Shown: positions 1 through 12,676, numbered from the stretch's first letter. The stretch is DNA of 64,000 nucleotides from Phytopythium helicoides (GCA_024867545.1 JANFNE010000028.1:496001-560000), one strand, 5' to 3'. Notes: generated by a model from the sequence alone, not told the origin. A program made the numbers and translations.

Positions 1-598
1 TTTGACCGAGTGCAGGCACCGCACGAACCCACGACGGCCGTCGACAAGCGTGAACCGGCGTTGAATCTCGAGGTAGCAGAAATCGCGGTTGCGGACGAGC
101 ACATATGGGGATCGCACGGCCGACCAGCGAATGCCGATGAAGACGGCGTTGTCGTTCGGGCGGTACGGCTGGATCTCGTACAGCACGACCGAGTGCAAAA
201 TGTCGGGCGAGAGCTTCTTCTCGAGCTGCATGTTAGGGGTGTTCCATGTCGACCTCGTAGAGCTCCATGATTTCGTCAATGGAGGCCTCGACTTCGGTCA
301 GTCCGCGGTAGTAGTAGACCGAGCGCTTGCCCTCGTGGGTGCCGCGCACCTTGACCTTCTCGACGCGGATGCTCTGGATCTGGTCGGCGTACTCCCACTT
401 GAGTCCGTCATGGAACAGGTCCTCGTTCTCGCTCGAGAGCGACGAGATGCCCGTGTTGGAGAAGATGTCGCCGGCCGAGAAGCGCAGCAGTTCGTCGCAC
501 GCGAGGTTAGCCTCCTGCGTGATCTGCTCTTTGCGTGCCGCCGTGAGTGGCGGGCAGCGAAACTTCTTCCACTTGGGCTGCGAGCTCTTGATGGGCAT
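1..598 (-). CDS. START-like lipid-binding domain protein, 5' part (runs off window)
   Basis: The gene reads leftward from the ATG at 598 and leaves the window at base 1. The first 121 codons are open (MPIKSSQPKWKKFRCPP...). After a frame break near 233-240 the product continues with a segment containing RNRDFCYLE and DGRRGFVRCLHS. That pattern, a Phe-Cys-Tyr-Leu-Glu strand followed by GRRG and a Ser-rich strand, is typical of the large oomycete START-domain family, which binds lipids in a helix-grip fold. The break is either one extra base or a 28-nt intron-like GTCGAC...CTAACATGCAG. I favour the extra base because VDMEHP followed by MQLEKK keeps an unbroken helix. Any C-terminal FYVE domain would lie outside the window. 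The family call is moderate. Confidence 0.5.
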
Positions 599-639
599 GG
601 TCGTCCGTCACCAGCTAACACCGCCTCTGTCAGTCCGTC

Positions 640-661
640 GTCTGTCTGTCTGTCTGTCTGT
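640..661. repeat. (TCTG)n tetranucleotide microsatellite
   Basis: About five perfect TCTG units lie just upstream of the START-like gene, in its presumed 5' leader, followed by a pyrimidine-rich stretch. Confidence 0.8.
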
Positions 662-1860
662 AAGTCTTTCTCTCTGCTGGGGACCGCCGCCCGTCTCGAC
701 GGGTGCGCGTGCGTGAGTGCGGAAGGTTCCCGTGCGGCAGCTTTCTCTCTGAGCAGCGCGGAGAGCACGCGGCGAAGTGAGCGCTTAGGACATGGAGACC
801 AAGGTACTGCGGGCCGTCCGGCGCTTACCGGAGGCGCTGGAGACCGTGCGGTGGCTGTGCGGGCAGCGCACGAGGCGGCGGAGCGCGTGCTGACGGCGAG
901 TGGCGCGCGGAGCGAGCAGGGGACGCCGCGCAGGGTCCGCGTCCTGCCCGCGCGGTGCAACTATGCTTGATGCCGCGCTCGCATGCGGAGGCGACGGAAA
1001 GAAGGCGGCCGCAATACAAAAAACAGCATAAAAAGTAGAAAATGAGCGAAAGCGCGAAAGAAAGCGCAGCGTGTCGCATCGAAAACGTAACTAGAAGGAG
1101 TTTGCTTTGTCGAAATCAATCCCCCATTGTACTTACTTAGAGACTGTTACTACACATTTGTCGTATTCGAACAGAGAGGTTCGAAGCGCTTCCTTTTTAC
1201 GGTGTACTTACTTCGATTCGAAGACCCTTTCTAAATCGAATTCGCCGAAAACGATAGGGTATAGAGTTTAAGCAGGTACTTCTGAACGGAGATGGCCACT
1301 CTGCCGCAAACTTTTATTTTTTCCATTTTAGAGCATCCATTTTGGAGCAAAATGCTGGGATGTCCGTCATGTCCGTCATGATGGCGGCGCCGAAAAGTAT
1401 CCGAGCGGGCGGCTGGAAATGGGCGGCCGAGAGCAGTCTCCGCTGGCCACGCGCTGTCTCCGCCGGCGTTTGGACCAGCTCGGATGTGGTGGTGGGTGGA
1501 GGGAGATCGACGTCGTCGTGACACTTGGGTACGACTCAACACGAGAGGGTGGCACCCCGAGGCGGATGCGCGGTGATTTACGATCGATCGCCAAGGGAGC
1601 CATTTCCGTTGCATCCAGTCTTCAACCTGGTCTACCGGTGGTGACGGCGAGCCAAGTATCCAGTCCACACAATTGCTGGCCCTGCGCTGCGCGTCAAATA
1701 TCCATACGTCCATGGAAACACCCACACTTTTTCGTGGTGGTGGGGGTGTCCTCGAGCGCTGAAGCAGCTCGAGATTCCAGCAACGCCCAGTCTCTAGGCG
1801 GTCCATGAATCACATCTTGATCCTCCAGGATGGCAGCCTCACGTATCCAAATCACCGACG
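662..1860. other. Intergenic stretch without a supported gene
   Basis: This lies between the start of the START-like gene and the 3' end of the PIF1 gene. Open frames exist on both strands (for example 1231-1806, minus), but they are low in complexity and lack recognisable motifs. A short direct repeat, TGTCCGTCA twice, sits at about 1361-1380. The stretch 1080-1330 is AT-rich. I see no RNA gene or mobile element. Confidence 0.5.
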
Positions 1861-4385
1861 TCATTTCCCATCCTGCATCATTCGCTGGATCTTGACAACG
1901 CGATGATGGCGTGGAGACCGGTCGGTCACATCAATGAGTTCGTTCCTGCATGATCGCCTGATCGGCACACTCCTTGAGCTGCGCAAATGGTACTCCAACG
2001 CCATGGCAATGGCCGCTCGATACATCTTTACTTTACAGTTCACTCTTCTGCGCTGGACAGGCTCTGCAGAACCAATGGACTCGTAGAACGCGAGAACACG
2101 CGGATCTGCGAGCACCAACGACGATGACGAGCTTGAGCTCCACGACCGAGCGCCAGGCACTGGAAGCGGTCGGCGCAGGAACAAACCGTCAAGGGATCTC
2201 ACTCGCGAAAGCGCGACGTATGCTTGGCCAAACTCAAACACACGCGCGAGATCCAGCACTGCGGCGTCGAAAGCCAAGCCTTGACTCTTGTGGATGCTGA
2301 TTGCCCATGCCAGCGTAAGTGGCAGCTGCCGACGCGAGGCCAGTGCCGCGTCTGCTACTCGCACTGTGAACTCCTCGTGCCGGATCACTTCGCTCACCCC
2401 GCTCGTGAAGCGAACGATCGGCAGATTGGTCTGGCTGGTAAATCCCTCGACGATCCCGCGACAGCCGTTGACGAGTCCCGCAGCGGCATTGATTGTCTTT
2501 GTCAGCATCACCTTGGCGTGCTCTGGCAGGAGTTGCGCATCGAGAAATCGTAAGAACTCAGATCAGGAAATCACACAGAAGTGCAACTAGGGTGTCGACG
2601 TACTCTTGAGAGACAGGACGTTTGGCGCTGGGCAGCCAGCGAGGTACTCCGCTTTGCCTCTGAACCAATCCATCCACCGTCAAATCTTGGCTAAAGTTTC
2701 ATGAAACTGGAGTGATTTTTCCTACCTGTCGGCTGCGATGAAGTTGTACTTCTTTCCTGGGAGCTCCCCGAGGCGCTTGGTGTTCGTCTGCAATGCGACT
2801 CAACGAATTGTCACCAATGCCATCGCCCGAGCCAGCCAGTCTCGAAAATTCTAGCAAACCTGCAGCACATCGTCGTTGTGCGTGAAAATTCGAATGGCAT
2901 CGTCGTCCTCGCGCTTGTGCTGATAGCGAGCGTTGATTTGCTCAATCATTGCTCTCGTCGGGCTACCGGTGCGGAATGCATTCAAGATCTCGACAAACTC
3001 GGCATTCTTCTGGCGGAAGACATCACGAAGCACCACGACTTCATGTACGCCTTCCTTCCACGCATCACTCTCAAAGCACAGCGTCGCTTGTTGCCGAGAA
3101 ACGGGCGGTAGCTGAAAAAAATCCCCTGACAGCACTAGCTGGATGCCGCCAAAGAATTCCGCCTGGTTGCGCCGCAATGCACGTGCAACAAAGTCGAGAT
3201 CACTGAACAATTTTCCGTCCAGCATCGACACCTCGTCAATGATGAGCGTCTGCACATTTTTCCAACGAGCCACCGCATCTGCCTTTCGCTGAATCTCTGT
3301 CAGCAACTCTCGACGAGTGGCATAGGGTCGTGTAGACATGCCTGCAAAGTGGTGCAGCGTCACGCCACCAACGTTGTACGCTGCGACACCAGTTGGCGCC
3401 GTGACGTACACACGACCAAGCGAGACGTGCTTCAAAACGTGCTGCAGCAGGAAAGACTTGCCGGTACCAGCGCTGCCCGTAAAGAAAACGTTCTTTTTGC
3501 GTGCCACAAGCGAGAGCACTCGTCGCTGGTCCGTAGTCAGTGACTGACGCGGTGCTGGAGGCTTTGCTTTTGCTTCAGGCGTTGATGCCAACAGTGTCCG
3601 TCGAACTCTCTTGCGAGCTCCATCTCTCACCGGTCTTACTGGCGCGGAGGGTGATGAAAAAGGTGTGGAGTCGTTTGTCAGGTCCGCGAGCGCGCTGCGA
3701 GGACGCTTCAACGTTGCATTACTGGGCGATGCAGTAGTCTTGTTGGGGCTGGGCGAGAGTCCATAAGGTCGCTGTATCCGCTTTCTCGCAGCAAGTGACG
3801 ATGCGACCACCTGCACGAGCTGGTGCGGTAGACTCCGGGGTGACCGCGTCTTGGACTGCGCTCCCTCGCCGACCATAAACTCGAGCAGCGCCTGCATAGC
3901 CTTCGGGTCGCCTTCACGCAGGTTGAACTGCAGTATCCGGAATCCATCTCGCCTGTGACAGCTATGAAAGTTAGTCTCCACGAGCGAGGAATGCTGCGAT
4001 GGCAACTTTCAGCGCACCGGATGATCGAGAGCTTGCCCAGTTGCACGTGGCTCGAGTAGACCTCGTGCGCGTGCATCTTCATCTTGAGCGCCTTGTGCAT
4101 CGGCGGGTCTTCGCTCATGATCTCGATCCCCCCGCGCCTCCGGACGATCTGCGCAGCGCACAAATTCAGTCGCTGCGCCACCTCGCAAAGCTCGTCAAAC
4201 GCCAGTCGCCCACCGTCGCTCGCGGACAGCGCGTGGTCGAGAGGTTGCGGCCCGAGCGCACGTCAGCCACCTGGAACTCGATCTCGCACCGCATCAGCGA
4301 CTGGCGACTGGAGCTGCGGGCGACGAGCAGCTCGGTACTCGACGCGGTCGAGTGTGGAATGGATTGACACGCGAAGCGGTGCCAT
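1861..4385 (-). CDS. PIF1: PIF1-family DNA helicase
   Basis: This is an SF1B 5'-3' DNA helicase of the PIF1/RRM3 type, acting in genome and mitochondrial DNA maintenance. Motifs in order are Walker A GSAGTGKS, motif Ia TAPTGVAAYN, Walker B LIIDEVSM, SGDFFQLPP, then in the last exon SIHKSQGL and YVALSRVRS, so the helicase core is complete. The N-terminus probably starts at the ATG at 4385 (MAPLRVSIHSTLDRVEY). The frame shifts twice between about 4250 and 4300. One intron lies near 3951-4010 (CG|GTGCGC...CACAG|G), and further introns lie near 2785-2850 and 2655-2725. The last junction, near 2540-2610, has no clean AG acceptor in phase. The product is rich in Ser near its end. The call is secure; the exon ends are not. 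Confidence 0.85.
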
Positions 4386-4674
4386 TTGCGCCGTTTTGAA
4401 CTTTCAAACGACGAAACTGTGTTAAACGATACACTTTGTATTCGAATTACATATATACGTGAAATCCTGTGTAAATGGATATGGCTACGTGACGTGGTCA
4501 GTGAGTTGCAGTGTGAACACTGCAACTACAAATCGCTCTACTGAAGATTTGCTCGTGGTCGATTGTTGGCACCTTCATCTATTGGGTACTCCTATTGCGG
4601 GGCTCAACGCGATGCTCCGCTTCACCATCTTTTTTATTTGCGATTCCCGGGCAACAATGCCACGCATGGACCGA

Positions 4675-7037
4675 TCACTTTTGCATGTCGAGCGACCGCT
4701 GGTATGCCGCAATGGCCTTCTCGTGGTCGCCCTTCTCGAACAGGATCTTGCCGAGCAAGGTCGAGTTTGTGGCCGACGGCTCTAGGTCGAGGGACTGTGT
4801 GAGCGCCGTAACGGCGTCATCCAGGTTCCCGTCAGAGTAGTAGGCACGGCCGAGCAGCGCGTGCAGCTGAGCGTCTGTCGGGCAGATCTCAACGGCACGC
4901 GCAAACGCCTGCGCAGCAGCACTGTAGCTGCCCTTCTCCATCATTGTGTGTCCTAAGTGTAGAAGTACCGTCACCTCTGGGCGCTGCTCTTCATCATCCT
5001 CGTCCTCGTCCACCTCCTCGTCGACAACATACTCGTCTGCAGATTCGTCCCCGACGATATCCACTTCGACTTCAACGTCAGCGTCAGCGTCATGGAAGTC
5101 GGACAAGTCCGTCGGCCGCGGAACCTGGCGTTGCTCGAGCTGTGTATTTTTGCGACGCACGCCGACGGCCTCGTCGTCCGAGTCTTCGTAATTGGACTCA
5201 ACAAAAGACAGATTTGTGAACGCGTCCTCAAGCGGTCGCGAAGGGGACCCCGTTGTTCTGGATGTGGCGAATGCAGGAACTGGAGCTGGTGGCTGCTGCT
5301 GGTAGGAAAATGTTGGCGCCTGCTCATCGAATGATGGCGAGTCGATATCAATCTCGCGAGCAACACGGAAGCTGCCATTGCTGGTGACGCTGCGGTTGCT
5401 ACTTCTTCCAGTCTGGTACATTCCAGTCTGTCCACGCAACGAGGACCCAGACGATGTGTGTTGCAGTTGCTGGTATTGCTGCTGCTGGTAATACTGCTGC
5501 TCTTCGCTTGTGCTCGCCCCAGCGCTTGTCGCCGTTGCCGGCAGTTTCAGAGGGTAAGAGTTGAGTCTGTCTCGCCGCTGCCCGCCGACCGAGCTGCCAC
5601 TGCTGCTTCGGACATCTGTAGACCGTCCGTTGCTCATATTTGTCAATCGATCTGGATCGAGCGCTTCTTCCAGCATCTCAGCCTGCATCCGCAGTTGGCG
5701 TTGCGCCTCCTCTTTCTCTTCCATCAGTTTTGATACCTGTTGCTGCAACAGTGCGACTTGGTCGTGCACGACGCGGTAGTCACCGGAACCACTAACTTCG
5801 CTTGTGTTGTGGCGTGCGGGTGCCGATACATGGCGCTCTAGCTGCTGCGAACCATTAGACTGCATGGGCGACCGCTGCGCCTCATCCGATCGGCGCATCG
5901 GGAGCGGCTGCGGTTGCAATTGTGCAGCAGGGACCCTCTGCTGGAAGTTCTGGTGCTGCTGTTGCCTCCGCGCGTTGCGCAGCAGATCGTGGCACACAGT
6001 ACAAACGCGGTGGCGGTCGCTGAGCCCGTAGTGCGGAAGCTTCATCTTCTCGCGCGCAGAGTGATCGCTGCAGATCGACTGTCCGCAGTTGCGACAGTGG
6101 TGGCGCTTCTTGAATGTACCAAACTTGAGCGCGCAAATATGACAGTTCGGCGCGTTCATCCAGCGCGGTGGCAACGACACGACGCCTCCACGACCCGCCA
6201 TCACGGCGTGCTGGCGCTGGGACGGCAGGTTCGCCACCGGTGTCAGCGCAGACGCAGTCGACGATGATGAGAACTTACCGGCGGACGATGAGATGCTCAG
6301 ATTTCCGTTCGCCGAGTTGGTTGCGCTCATGTAGTGCGTCTGGAAGAATTCGTTGTCCGAAAGCGTGCGCATGCGCATCGAGTCGGTGGAGCTCGTGCGC
6401 CGCATCGACACGGTGGACGCCGACGACATGGACGCGCTCTGCTGGTACCCTCCGCTGCCGCGCTGCGACGCATACTGCTGCTGCTGCAGTTGTTGTTGTT
6501 GCTGCTGCTGCTGCGCTGCGACCATCGAGACTGCGACCGGTGGCGCTGCACGCATGGCATCGGCCTCTTCGAGCTCGTCGGGCAGTCCGAGTTTATCGCA
6601 GACGTGGTGGTACATTTCCTCGAGCAGGTTGAGGCTGCGGTCCGGCAGTCTGGCCTTGCGTGCGAGCAGCACGGCGTTCTCGCCCGTGGGGGCCTTGCGC
6701 ATGACGGCGTCCGGGTAGGAGCGAGCAGCGCCTGCAGCCACTCGATGCGCGCCTGCGCCTTGATGGCGATGTGCAGCGGCAGCATGTCGGCCGTGTTGGC
6801 GGCGCGCGCGCCCTGCGGGTGCGCCTTGAGCAGCGCGAGCAGCACGCCCTCGCCGATGGACTGCGGCTCGGTGCACGCCCAGTGGAGCGGCAGCATGCCG
6901 TACGAGTCGACCTGCTGCGCCGCGGCCGGGTCGGCGTCCACAAGTCGCCGCAGCTCCTCCCACTTGGATCCCTTGGCCAGCTTGATGGCGTCCTGCCGCT
7001 TGGCCGGCGCGCCGCCGTCCACGCCGTCGCTCGCCAT
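4675..7037 (-). CDS. Ankyrin - FYVE finger - coiled coil - TPR protein
   Basis: The start at 7037 (MASDGVDG) is the first ATG after the divergent promoter; a longer upstream reading is GC-rich noise. Of about 787 residues, 15-110 are ankyrin-like (YGMLPLHWACTEP, DMLPLHIAIKA). A glutamine run lies near 175-187. A FYVE-type zinc finger lies at about 290-355 (CHIC...KKRHHCRNCG...HRVCTVC). A coiled coil follows near 440-480, then an acidic stretch, and the last 100 residues are TPR repeats. The finger keeps the basic RHHCR and RVC motifs that bind PtdIns3P on endosomes, but the usual WxxD is WMNA. The frame shifts by one base near 6716-6724, within the ankyrin part. I infer an endosomal adaptor; the partner is unknown. 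Confidence 0.85.
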
Positions 7038-7831
7038 GGCTCTTCTCGCGGGCGTTGCCGGAATGGGAAGGCGAGGGAGGGGGAGCAACACAACGCACTG
7101 ACACAAACCGCCGCGGGCGGCACCGTGGACGGGTGCAATAGAGGACCTCCCATACAAACGCCAAGATGATCCGCCCCTACTGACGTGGCCTGTCCACAAC
7201 AACGCGCTACCCGCCTGGCTATCGGGCGCTGGGTGCTGGGCGGCATTGCCCGCGGGGCAGCCTGGCTGGCGCCTCCAGCGCCACTCGGCGCCGCTCCAAG
7301 CTGCGTTCTGCGCGTCCAGATGCAGCGCCGAGTGCCACGGCGGGCGCTCCGGAGCACGGCGCCCATGGCCTGTGCGTGGTAACGCTCTACACAGTGGGAC
7401 GGCAATTGCCGTGGCCCATGGAGCTCGCCGTCTCGTCATGTAGCTTCAGGACCTGGCTGGGACCTCCGCTCCATCGCTGCAAGGCATGTAGAGGCGCTTG
7501 TATGGACGCTCTTGGCGGGCAGCCAGCCAGCCAACCAGTCGCGAAAGAACCGCTTCAAGCTCCAGCCAAGGCGCGCGGATCCCGGAGCCTCTCGGTGACG
7601 AAGGCGCCGCCATGTGGCCGATCACGACGTCACATGCGCCAGGCACAGCGACGAGGCGTGCGCGAATAATCGCTGTTTTTCGGGCCGGACCAGGCCGGAT
7701 CGCAGCCGCGCGCCGCTTGGAGGCGCTGGCGTCAGGTGACGAGCCCCCCTCGCGCGCCACTCGACCGTCGACGACGCTCCTCCCGCCCGCCATGGACGCG
7801 GCCGAGGCCGAGGGCGAGACAGGGCGACCCC
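7038..7831. promoter_or_regulatory. Divergent intergenic region between FYVE and LPA1-like genes
   Basis: About 790 GC-rich bases separate two outward-facing starts. I see no coding sequence with recognisable motifs and no paired CCAAT boxes. A short run of GCCA repeats lies near 7519-7533. Confidence 0.4.
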
Positions 7832-10117
7832 ATGGAGCTGCTGATGGTGCGGCGCCACGACTCGACCGAGTGCTTCACGCGCTACCGGCTGCAGGAGACG
7901 CTCATGCTCATGGGCTGCCGCCCCAAGGACGCCGTCGTCGTCACCTCCGAGGTCTACGACGTCTTCCACCGGTACGTCGCCACGCACGCCACGCTCGAGG
8001 CCGACCCGCAGCTGCAGGACCGCGCACTGCCATGGCACTACCTGCACCAGTGCATCTACTCGGCGCTCGCCAGGCTAGACTACACCAAGCCGCACCACCT
8101 GCTCGACTTCAGATCGCCAAGGAGGTCACGCAGCGACGACAGTCCTTCGTCGTGCTGCTAGGAGGCACCTCGGGCACGGGAAAGTCGACGCTCGCCGCGC
8201 TGCTTGCCGCGCGCCTCCGACTCACCACCGTGCTCCCCACCGACTCGGTGCGACACATCCTGCGCGCATTCACGAGCAAAGAGGAGCACCCGTGCGCGTT
8301 CGTGTCGACCTACCAAGCGGGCGACGCGCTCTCGGAAGAAGAAGTCGCGGCGCTCGCGGGCTCGAACGATGTGGCGCCGAGCACCACAGTTGGGTGCGGC
8401 CTCCAACACCTCCTCCACATCAGCCAGCCGGCTGCACAAGCGCAAGGTGCTGCGCGGGTACACGCTGCAGTCCGACGTGGTGCTCGAAAAGCTGGACCGC
8501 GTGCTGACCATGTTTGCGGAGCGCAAGCAGTCACTCGTGGTTGAGGGCGTGCACCTCAACACGGACCGCATGGTCGAGCTCGTCAAGCGCCACCCCAACT
8601 GCGTGCCGTTTGTGATCTACATCAGTAACGAAGTCAAGCACCGAGAGCGCTTCGCGGTGCGTGCGCGGCACATGACGATCGACCCGCAGGAGAACAAGTA
8701 CATCAAGTACTTTGACAATATCCGCATCATCCAGCGCCATTTGTGTAAACACGCAGACAGGTTCCTGATCCCCAAGATCGACAACACCAACGTGGACCGT
8801 AGTATCGCGACAATCCAATCGACGCTTGTTCGCGTGCTGCGCAAAATGGACCGCGGCGAGCCGATCCTAGACGACAAGATGAACAAAATGGTGCTGCTCT
8901 CGCGGGAGCACGAGAATGCAATCAAGAAGGCTTGGTCGAGCAAGAGCGTGCGCAAGGCGATGCGGCCACTTTTGAAGCAAAAGGTTTCGAAGCGGTTGCT
9001 GCTACGGCGGCTGCTGGCCGAGCAGACCATGGACTGGTTCGGCGGCGCGCCACCATGACGCAGGTGATGACGAGTCCTCGAGTAGCGAGGAGGAAGACGA
9101 ATGCCAAAATGCACGGCGTCAACTTCGTCGGAACTACCTCGAAGACGAAGAAGAAGAGGAAGAGGAAGATGACGAGGAAACTACGATTGTGGGCAGCTTG
9201 GTGAGCACATCTACGACTCGAGATCACCCTGCCAGGTCTTCGTCGTCCCCTGCTCGAGGTTTGCCGCCGTCAGGGGCATCCATGGTATCTCCAGCGCGCG
9301 TACAAGCTCAGAAGAAGAGATTGTTCCTCAGCGAAATGGAAGAGCACAACACTGGAACAAGCGATCAGGCAAAGATGATGCGCTCATTGTCTGCAGCAAT
9401 TCGCCAAGCCGCACTATGGCGAGCGAGTCAGCCACTAAGCAGCTATATGGACTGGGAGACGGTGCCGCCAGCGCAGACACCCGAAGTGACTTTCTCGGAG
9501 GTCATGGAGAACATCCAGTCCGCTACGCAAGGGTTTCCTGCAGACATGATCCGCCAAAAGTGGCGCAGCGAAGAACGGCGGCGGTCGTGGATGGCAGGTG
9601 ACCGGCGCGATTTGATGGCCGCAGCAATGGCACTCGCAACGCAACAGAAACAGCAGCAGGATGCAGCAACTGCTGCAGGTGGCGGTGGCATCCTCTCTGA
9701 AATTAAAAGCCATACAGAAACTGTCCGAGCTGAAACTCAAGGACACACAACGACAACGACGACAACTCAGCAGCAACCGCTGCCAGTAGAGCATCAACTT
9801 CCTCCGGTGTGGCGCCGAGCAAAGCCAACAAGACGTGCACAATCCCTGCCTCCGGAGGCACTGGACCTCGCGAGCATCGACTTTGACCTGGACAGTATTT
9901 CGATGGTGGGGGCAAACGACAACGATGAGCGGCTATCGCAGATTTCTTCTCAGCGCGACGAGTGTACGTTGATCGTGACATTGCGAGCGAAATGTGTCTT
10001 GAGTCTCATCACTAACGAATGGTTTCGTCTTCGGCAGGTATCTCCCCGTTGGAGCAGAGCATCGATGAGACTTCGAGTCATTTTGAAGTCAGCTCGCAGA
10101 GCTCGGTTGAGGGGTAG
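7832..10117 (+). CDS. 2-phosphoglycerate kinase/LPA1-like P-loop protein
   Basis: The N-terminus (CFTRYRLQETLMLMGCRPKD) and the P-loop GGTSGTGKST, followed by PTDSVRHILR, match the family that includes archaeal 2-phosphoglycerate kinase and plant LPA1, which is linked to phytate. The kinase module is followed by ENKYIKYFDNIRIIQ, an acidic region rich in Glu and Ser near 9060-9190, and a long low-complexity C-terminal tail with Gln and Thr runs. A 74-nt intron fits at 9964-10037 (GTACGT...CGGCAG), giving a C-terminus ending SSVEG. Three one-base frame breaks are inferred near 8111, 8393 and 9050. The first methionine is uncertain: an ATG at 7792 is in another frame. The family is clear; the substrate in this organism is not. 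Confidence 0.8.
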
Positions 10118-10224
10118 TTGGCAGTAGTATGTATATGTATAAGCTGCGTGCCCGCGACGACGACGAAGAAGATCGATTGTATCAGTCACTTTGTTCATGT
10201 ACATGAGATATGTGTATCTATTCG

Positions 10225-11524
10225 TTACATGCGTTTGAGCTTGGTGGCGTCTAGAGCTAGCAGTGCGCGATACCGTGCGTAGGAGAACGAATACGCCCCT
10301 AGGAACGACAATGCAACCCCAGCAACGTTGGCAGTGCTAACGTGTGCATCCGGGAAGAGGAGGAACCCACCGATGGTTGCCGCTAGGTCCTTGAAATTCC
10401 CCGTCACTGACGTTGTCAGCGCCGATGTGCGCAGCGTGCAATTGTACACTGCGAACTGGTAAAGCACACACACGGCGCAGGAACCAACCAGCAGCGCAAG
10501 GAACAGCGGGTCGGTCGCCGAAGGAAAGTCGCGCACAAGCGGCCATTCGAGCACGAGCGCGAGCACCGAGTAGCAGCAAAGGCCAACTGCGGCATTGAGC
10601 GTCACGAGCTGCAGCGAGGACAGCGCGCTCTCCTTGGAAAATGCGAGCGAGCAGGCCGAGCACACGTTCTGCAGAAGCACCAGCGCGTATCCGCTCACTC
10701 GCCCTGCCGACAGGTCCGTCGCGCCGGCCACCACGCTGCCAACGGCACTGACTGTGTATTCGAAGTTGGGATCAGGCAACGCTGGCATGGACGTGTCGTG
10801 GCGGTAAGAGTACGAACCTAGTAGCGCCAACTTGATTGGGTTCGAGATCGCCTGCGGTGCAGCAGCAATGGAGTTAGCGTTGATCACGACACAGCTGCAT
10901 ACGAATTACGACTGCCACACGTTGCACACACCTTGTGCAGCACGAGCCACTCGATGAGCATGATCTTGAGGGTTGTCAACCGCCGCAGCACCAGGTACCT
11001 GCACGCGATCGCAAATCGCACGGCCACTCCTGTCAAATCATCAACACGTGCGCACAGCTGGGGACAGGCACAACTAACATGGGCAGGTCGACCGCTTGCA
11101 GCCCCACAAAGCCGAGCAGCACGTTCGCGAGGTTGAGCGCCGCGAGCGGCGCCAGTACGCGCATGTGACTCCACCAGGGCCTCCCATCCCTCGCTGCGAT
11201 CCCCTCTCTCGCCGCTCCTCCCGTCGAAGTTGCCTTGATTGACGCGGGTGACGCGCCGTCTGGTTTAGAACTGTCCACGCCGCAGCTCTTTGGCCCCTCG
11301 GAGGGCGTTGCCGCGGCTGCATCAGGCGAAGGCGTCGGCAGCGCGCCGAGCGCCCAGAGCAGCGCGAGCGCCGCCAGCGCGAACGCGTTCTGCAGCGCGC
11401 CGAGCGCGTACACGGCTCGCCAGGCGAAGGTCGTGAGCAGCGCCTTGGTGAGCATGTTCATGGCCAGCGAGCAGCCGAAGTAGAGCGCGCAGGGCCACAG
11501 CGCGGCCGCGAGCGCCGCCGCCAT
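10225..11524 (-). CDS. Nucleotide-sugar transporter, DMT superfamily (GDP-sugar/GONST-like)
   Basis: This is a multi-span membrane protein with hydrophobic helices throughout. It has the family motif LRRLTTLKIMLIEWLVL mid-protein and NFKDLAATIGG followed by GAYSFSYARYR near the C-terminus, typical of Golgi nucleotide-sugar transporters of the GDP-mannose/GDP-fucose group. Introns fit at 10752-10817 and 10852-10931; a third near 11010-11060 has an unresolved junction. I chose the ATG at 11524 because the upstream ATG at 11626 sits inside a CCAAT box. The gene ends 107 bp from the converging LPA1-like gene. The sugar transported cannot be told from sequence alone. Confidence 0.8.
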
Positions 11525-11592
11525 CTCCGCTCCGGAAGTGTCCGCGGCTGATATTGGCGGGGCCAGTGACACGCGAATGCGAAGGTTTTCCA

Positions 11593-11643
11593 CCAATGGG
11601 GAGAGTCTCGATGACATTTCAGCCAATGAAACGCGGCGATTGG
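11593..11643. promoter_or_regulatory. Paired CCAAT boxes upstream of the sugar transporter
   Basis: CCAAT occurs at 11593-11597 and 11623-11627, exactly 30 bp apart, with an inverted ATTGG at 11639-11643. They lie about 70-120 bp upstream of the chosen ATG and would be bound by NF-Y in other eukaryotes. Confidence 0.6.
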
Positions 11644-11649
11644 CGAGGT

Positions 11650-12676
11650 AACTTCAAGGTGTCGCAGTTTTCGAATTGATGTGGCTACACCATTCGGATG
11701 ACTAAAGGGTCGGTCCGTCTGGCGATTTGAAGCGCCGCTCGGAGTGGCACCGACCCCCCCCCCGCCGCGAGCGCTCCCACTGTGACCTGCCCGCGCCAGT
11801 GGAGATCATGACGGCCTGCGACCGGAATTTCGGTTCGACACCCGTGACTGACGGACTGTCCGGTCAACAACTTGAGCTTGGACCGTCGAGTTGGCGTGGA
11901 CGTCATCTGTCTGGCGTGTTTACTCGCGCCGCGCGATCTCTCTCTTCAGCCCTCGTCGACACATGGTTTTGTGTGTACCTCAGCTGATATCCTAGAGCCC
12001 TTGGTCGAGAGATCTTCGCGCCGAAGGGCTGAAGATACTATGGATTAAGTGTCGCGCGGAGTCTTGCGAACGTGGCGAAACGTCGCGCGCTCCGAGCGAG
12101 TGTTTCGTTGTGAGCCTGCGTAAACGCGGAAGGGAAGAAGAGATGGGATCGCCGCAGCTATTAGTCTTTAGCCATTCGTTCACCAAGCTCTCTCTGCCAA
12201 AAGTGTCGTGCTTGCTTTGGGTGCTGTTTGCCGGCGCGTGCCATCCTTCGATAACGGGCATGGGGACCAGAAGTCTCCCTCCCAGCCGGCTTCAAGCCGC
12301 CCAGCTGAGGCCAATTTGACATCCTGCCCATTCGATATAGCAGGTTTATTAGACTCTATTTACTATCCAACCCGCACAAACGCATCTATCTGTTTTAGAA
12401 AATCATCCATTTTCGAAGAAGCCCGCCCAGTCTCTTCTCCGCGAGCTGCTTTCGTCGCCAAGTTGTAGTCACCCCTTCGCTCTTTCTTTTACTTGGCGCA
12501 CGCGGCTGTGAGTGGCCAAAAAGCGAGCCATCGCCTTTCGCGGGGGTTCGAAGGAACAGTCCTCGACTTCGTGCCCGTCAGTGCGAATTTTGCGCCACAG
12601 AAGCCAAGCGAAGCCCTCCGGACGCCTCGTGCGCACCCGCCCCACCCGCCGCCCCGCACACCCGCTCGAGGCCGCC
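11650..12676. other. Intergenic, divergent promoters
   Basis: This lies between the outward-facing transporter and acyl-CoA synthetase genes. There is a C-run at 11754-11763 and a single CCAAT near 12311. I see no gene. Confidence 0.4.

Noticed and set aside
213..240. 28-nt intron in the START-like gene (GTCGAC...GCAG with CTAAC)
   Set aside because: The donor is weak and removing it deletes helix residues; a single extra base explains the frame equally well. Kept only as an alternative.
1231..1806. 191-codon minus-strand open frame
   Set aside because: No domain, odd composition, no support from splice sites or neighbours.
6478..6516. CAG/CTG-type repeat as an expandable microsatellite
   Set aside because: It is an interrupted CAG/CAA run within the coding region, encoding glutamine; nothing shows instability.
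7038..7439. N-terminal extensions of the FYVE gene into the GC-rich promoter region
   Set aside because: Composition is low in complexity and several frames are open by chance; the ATG at 7037 starts the conserved ankyrin part.
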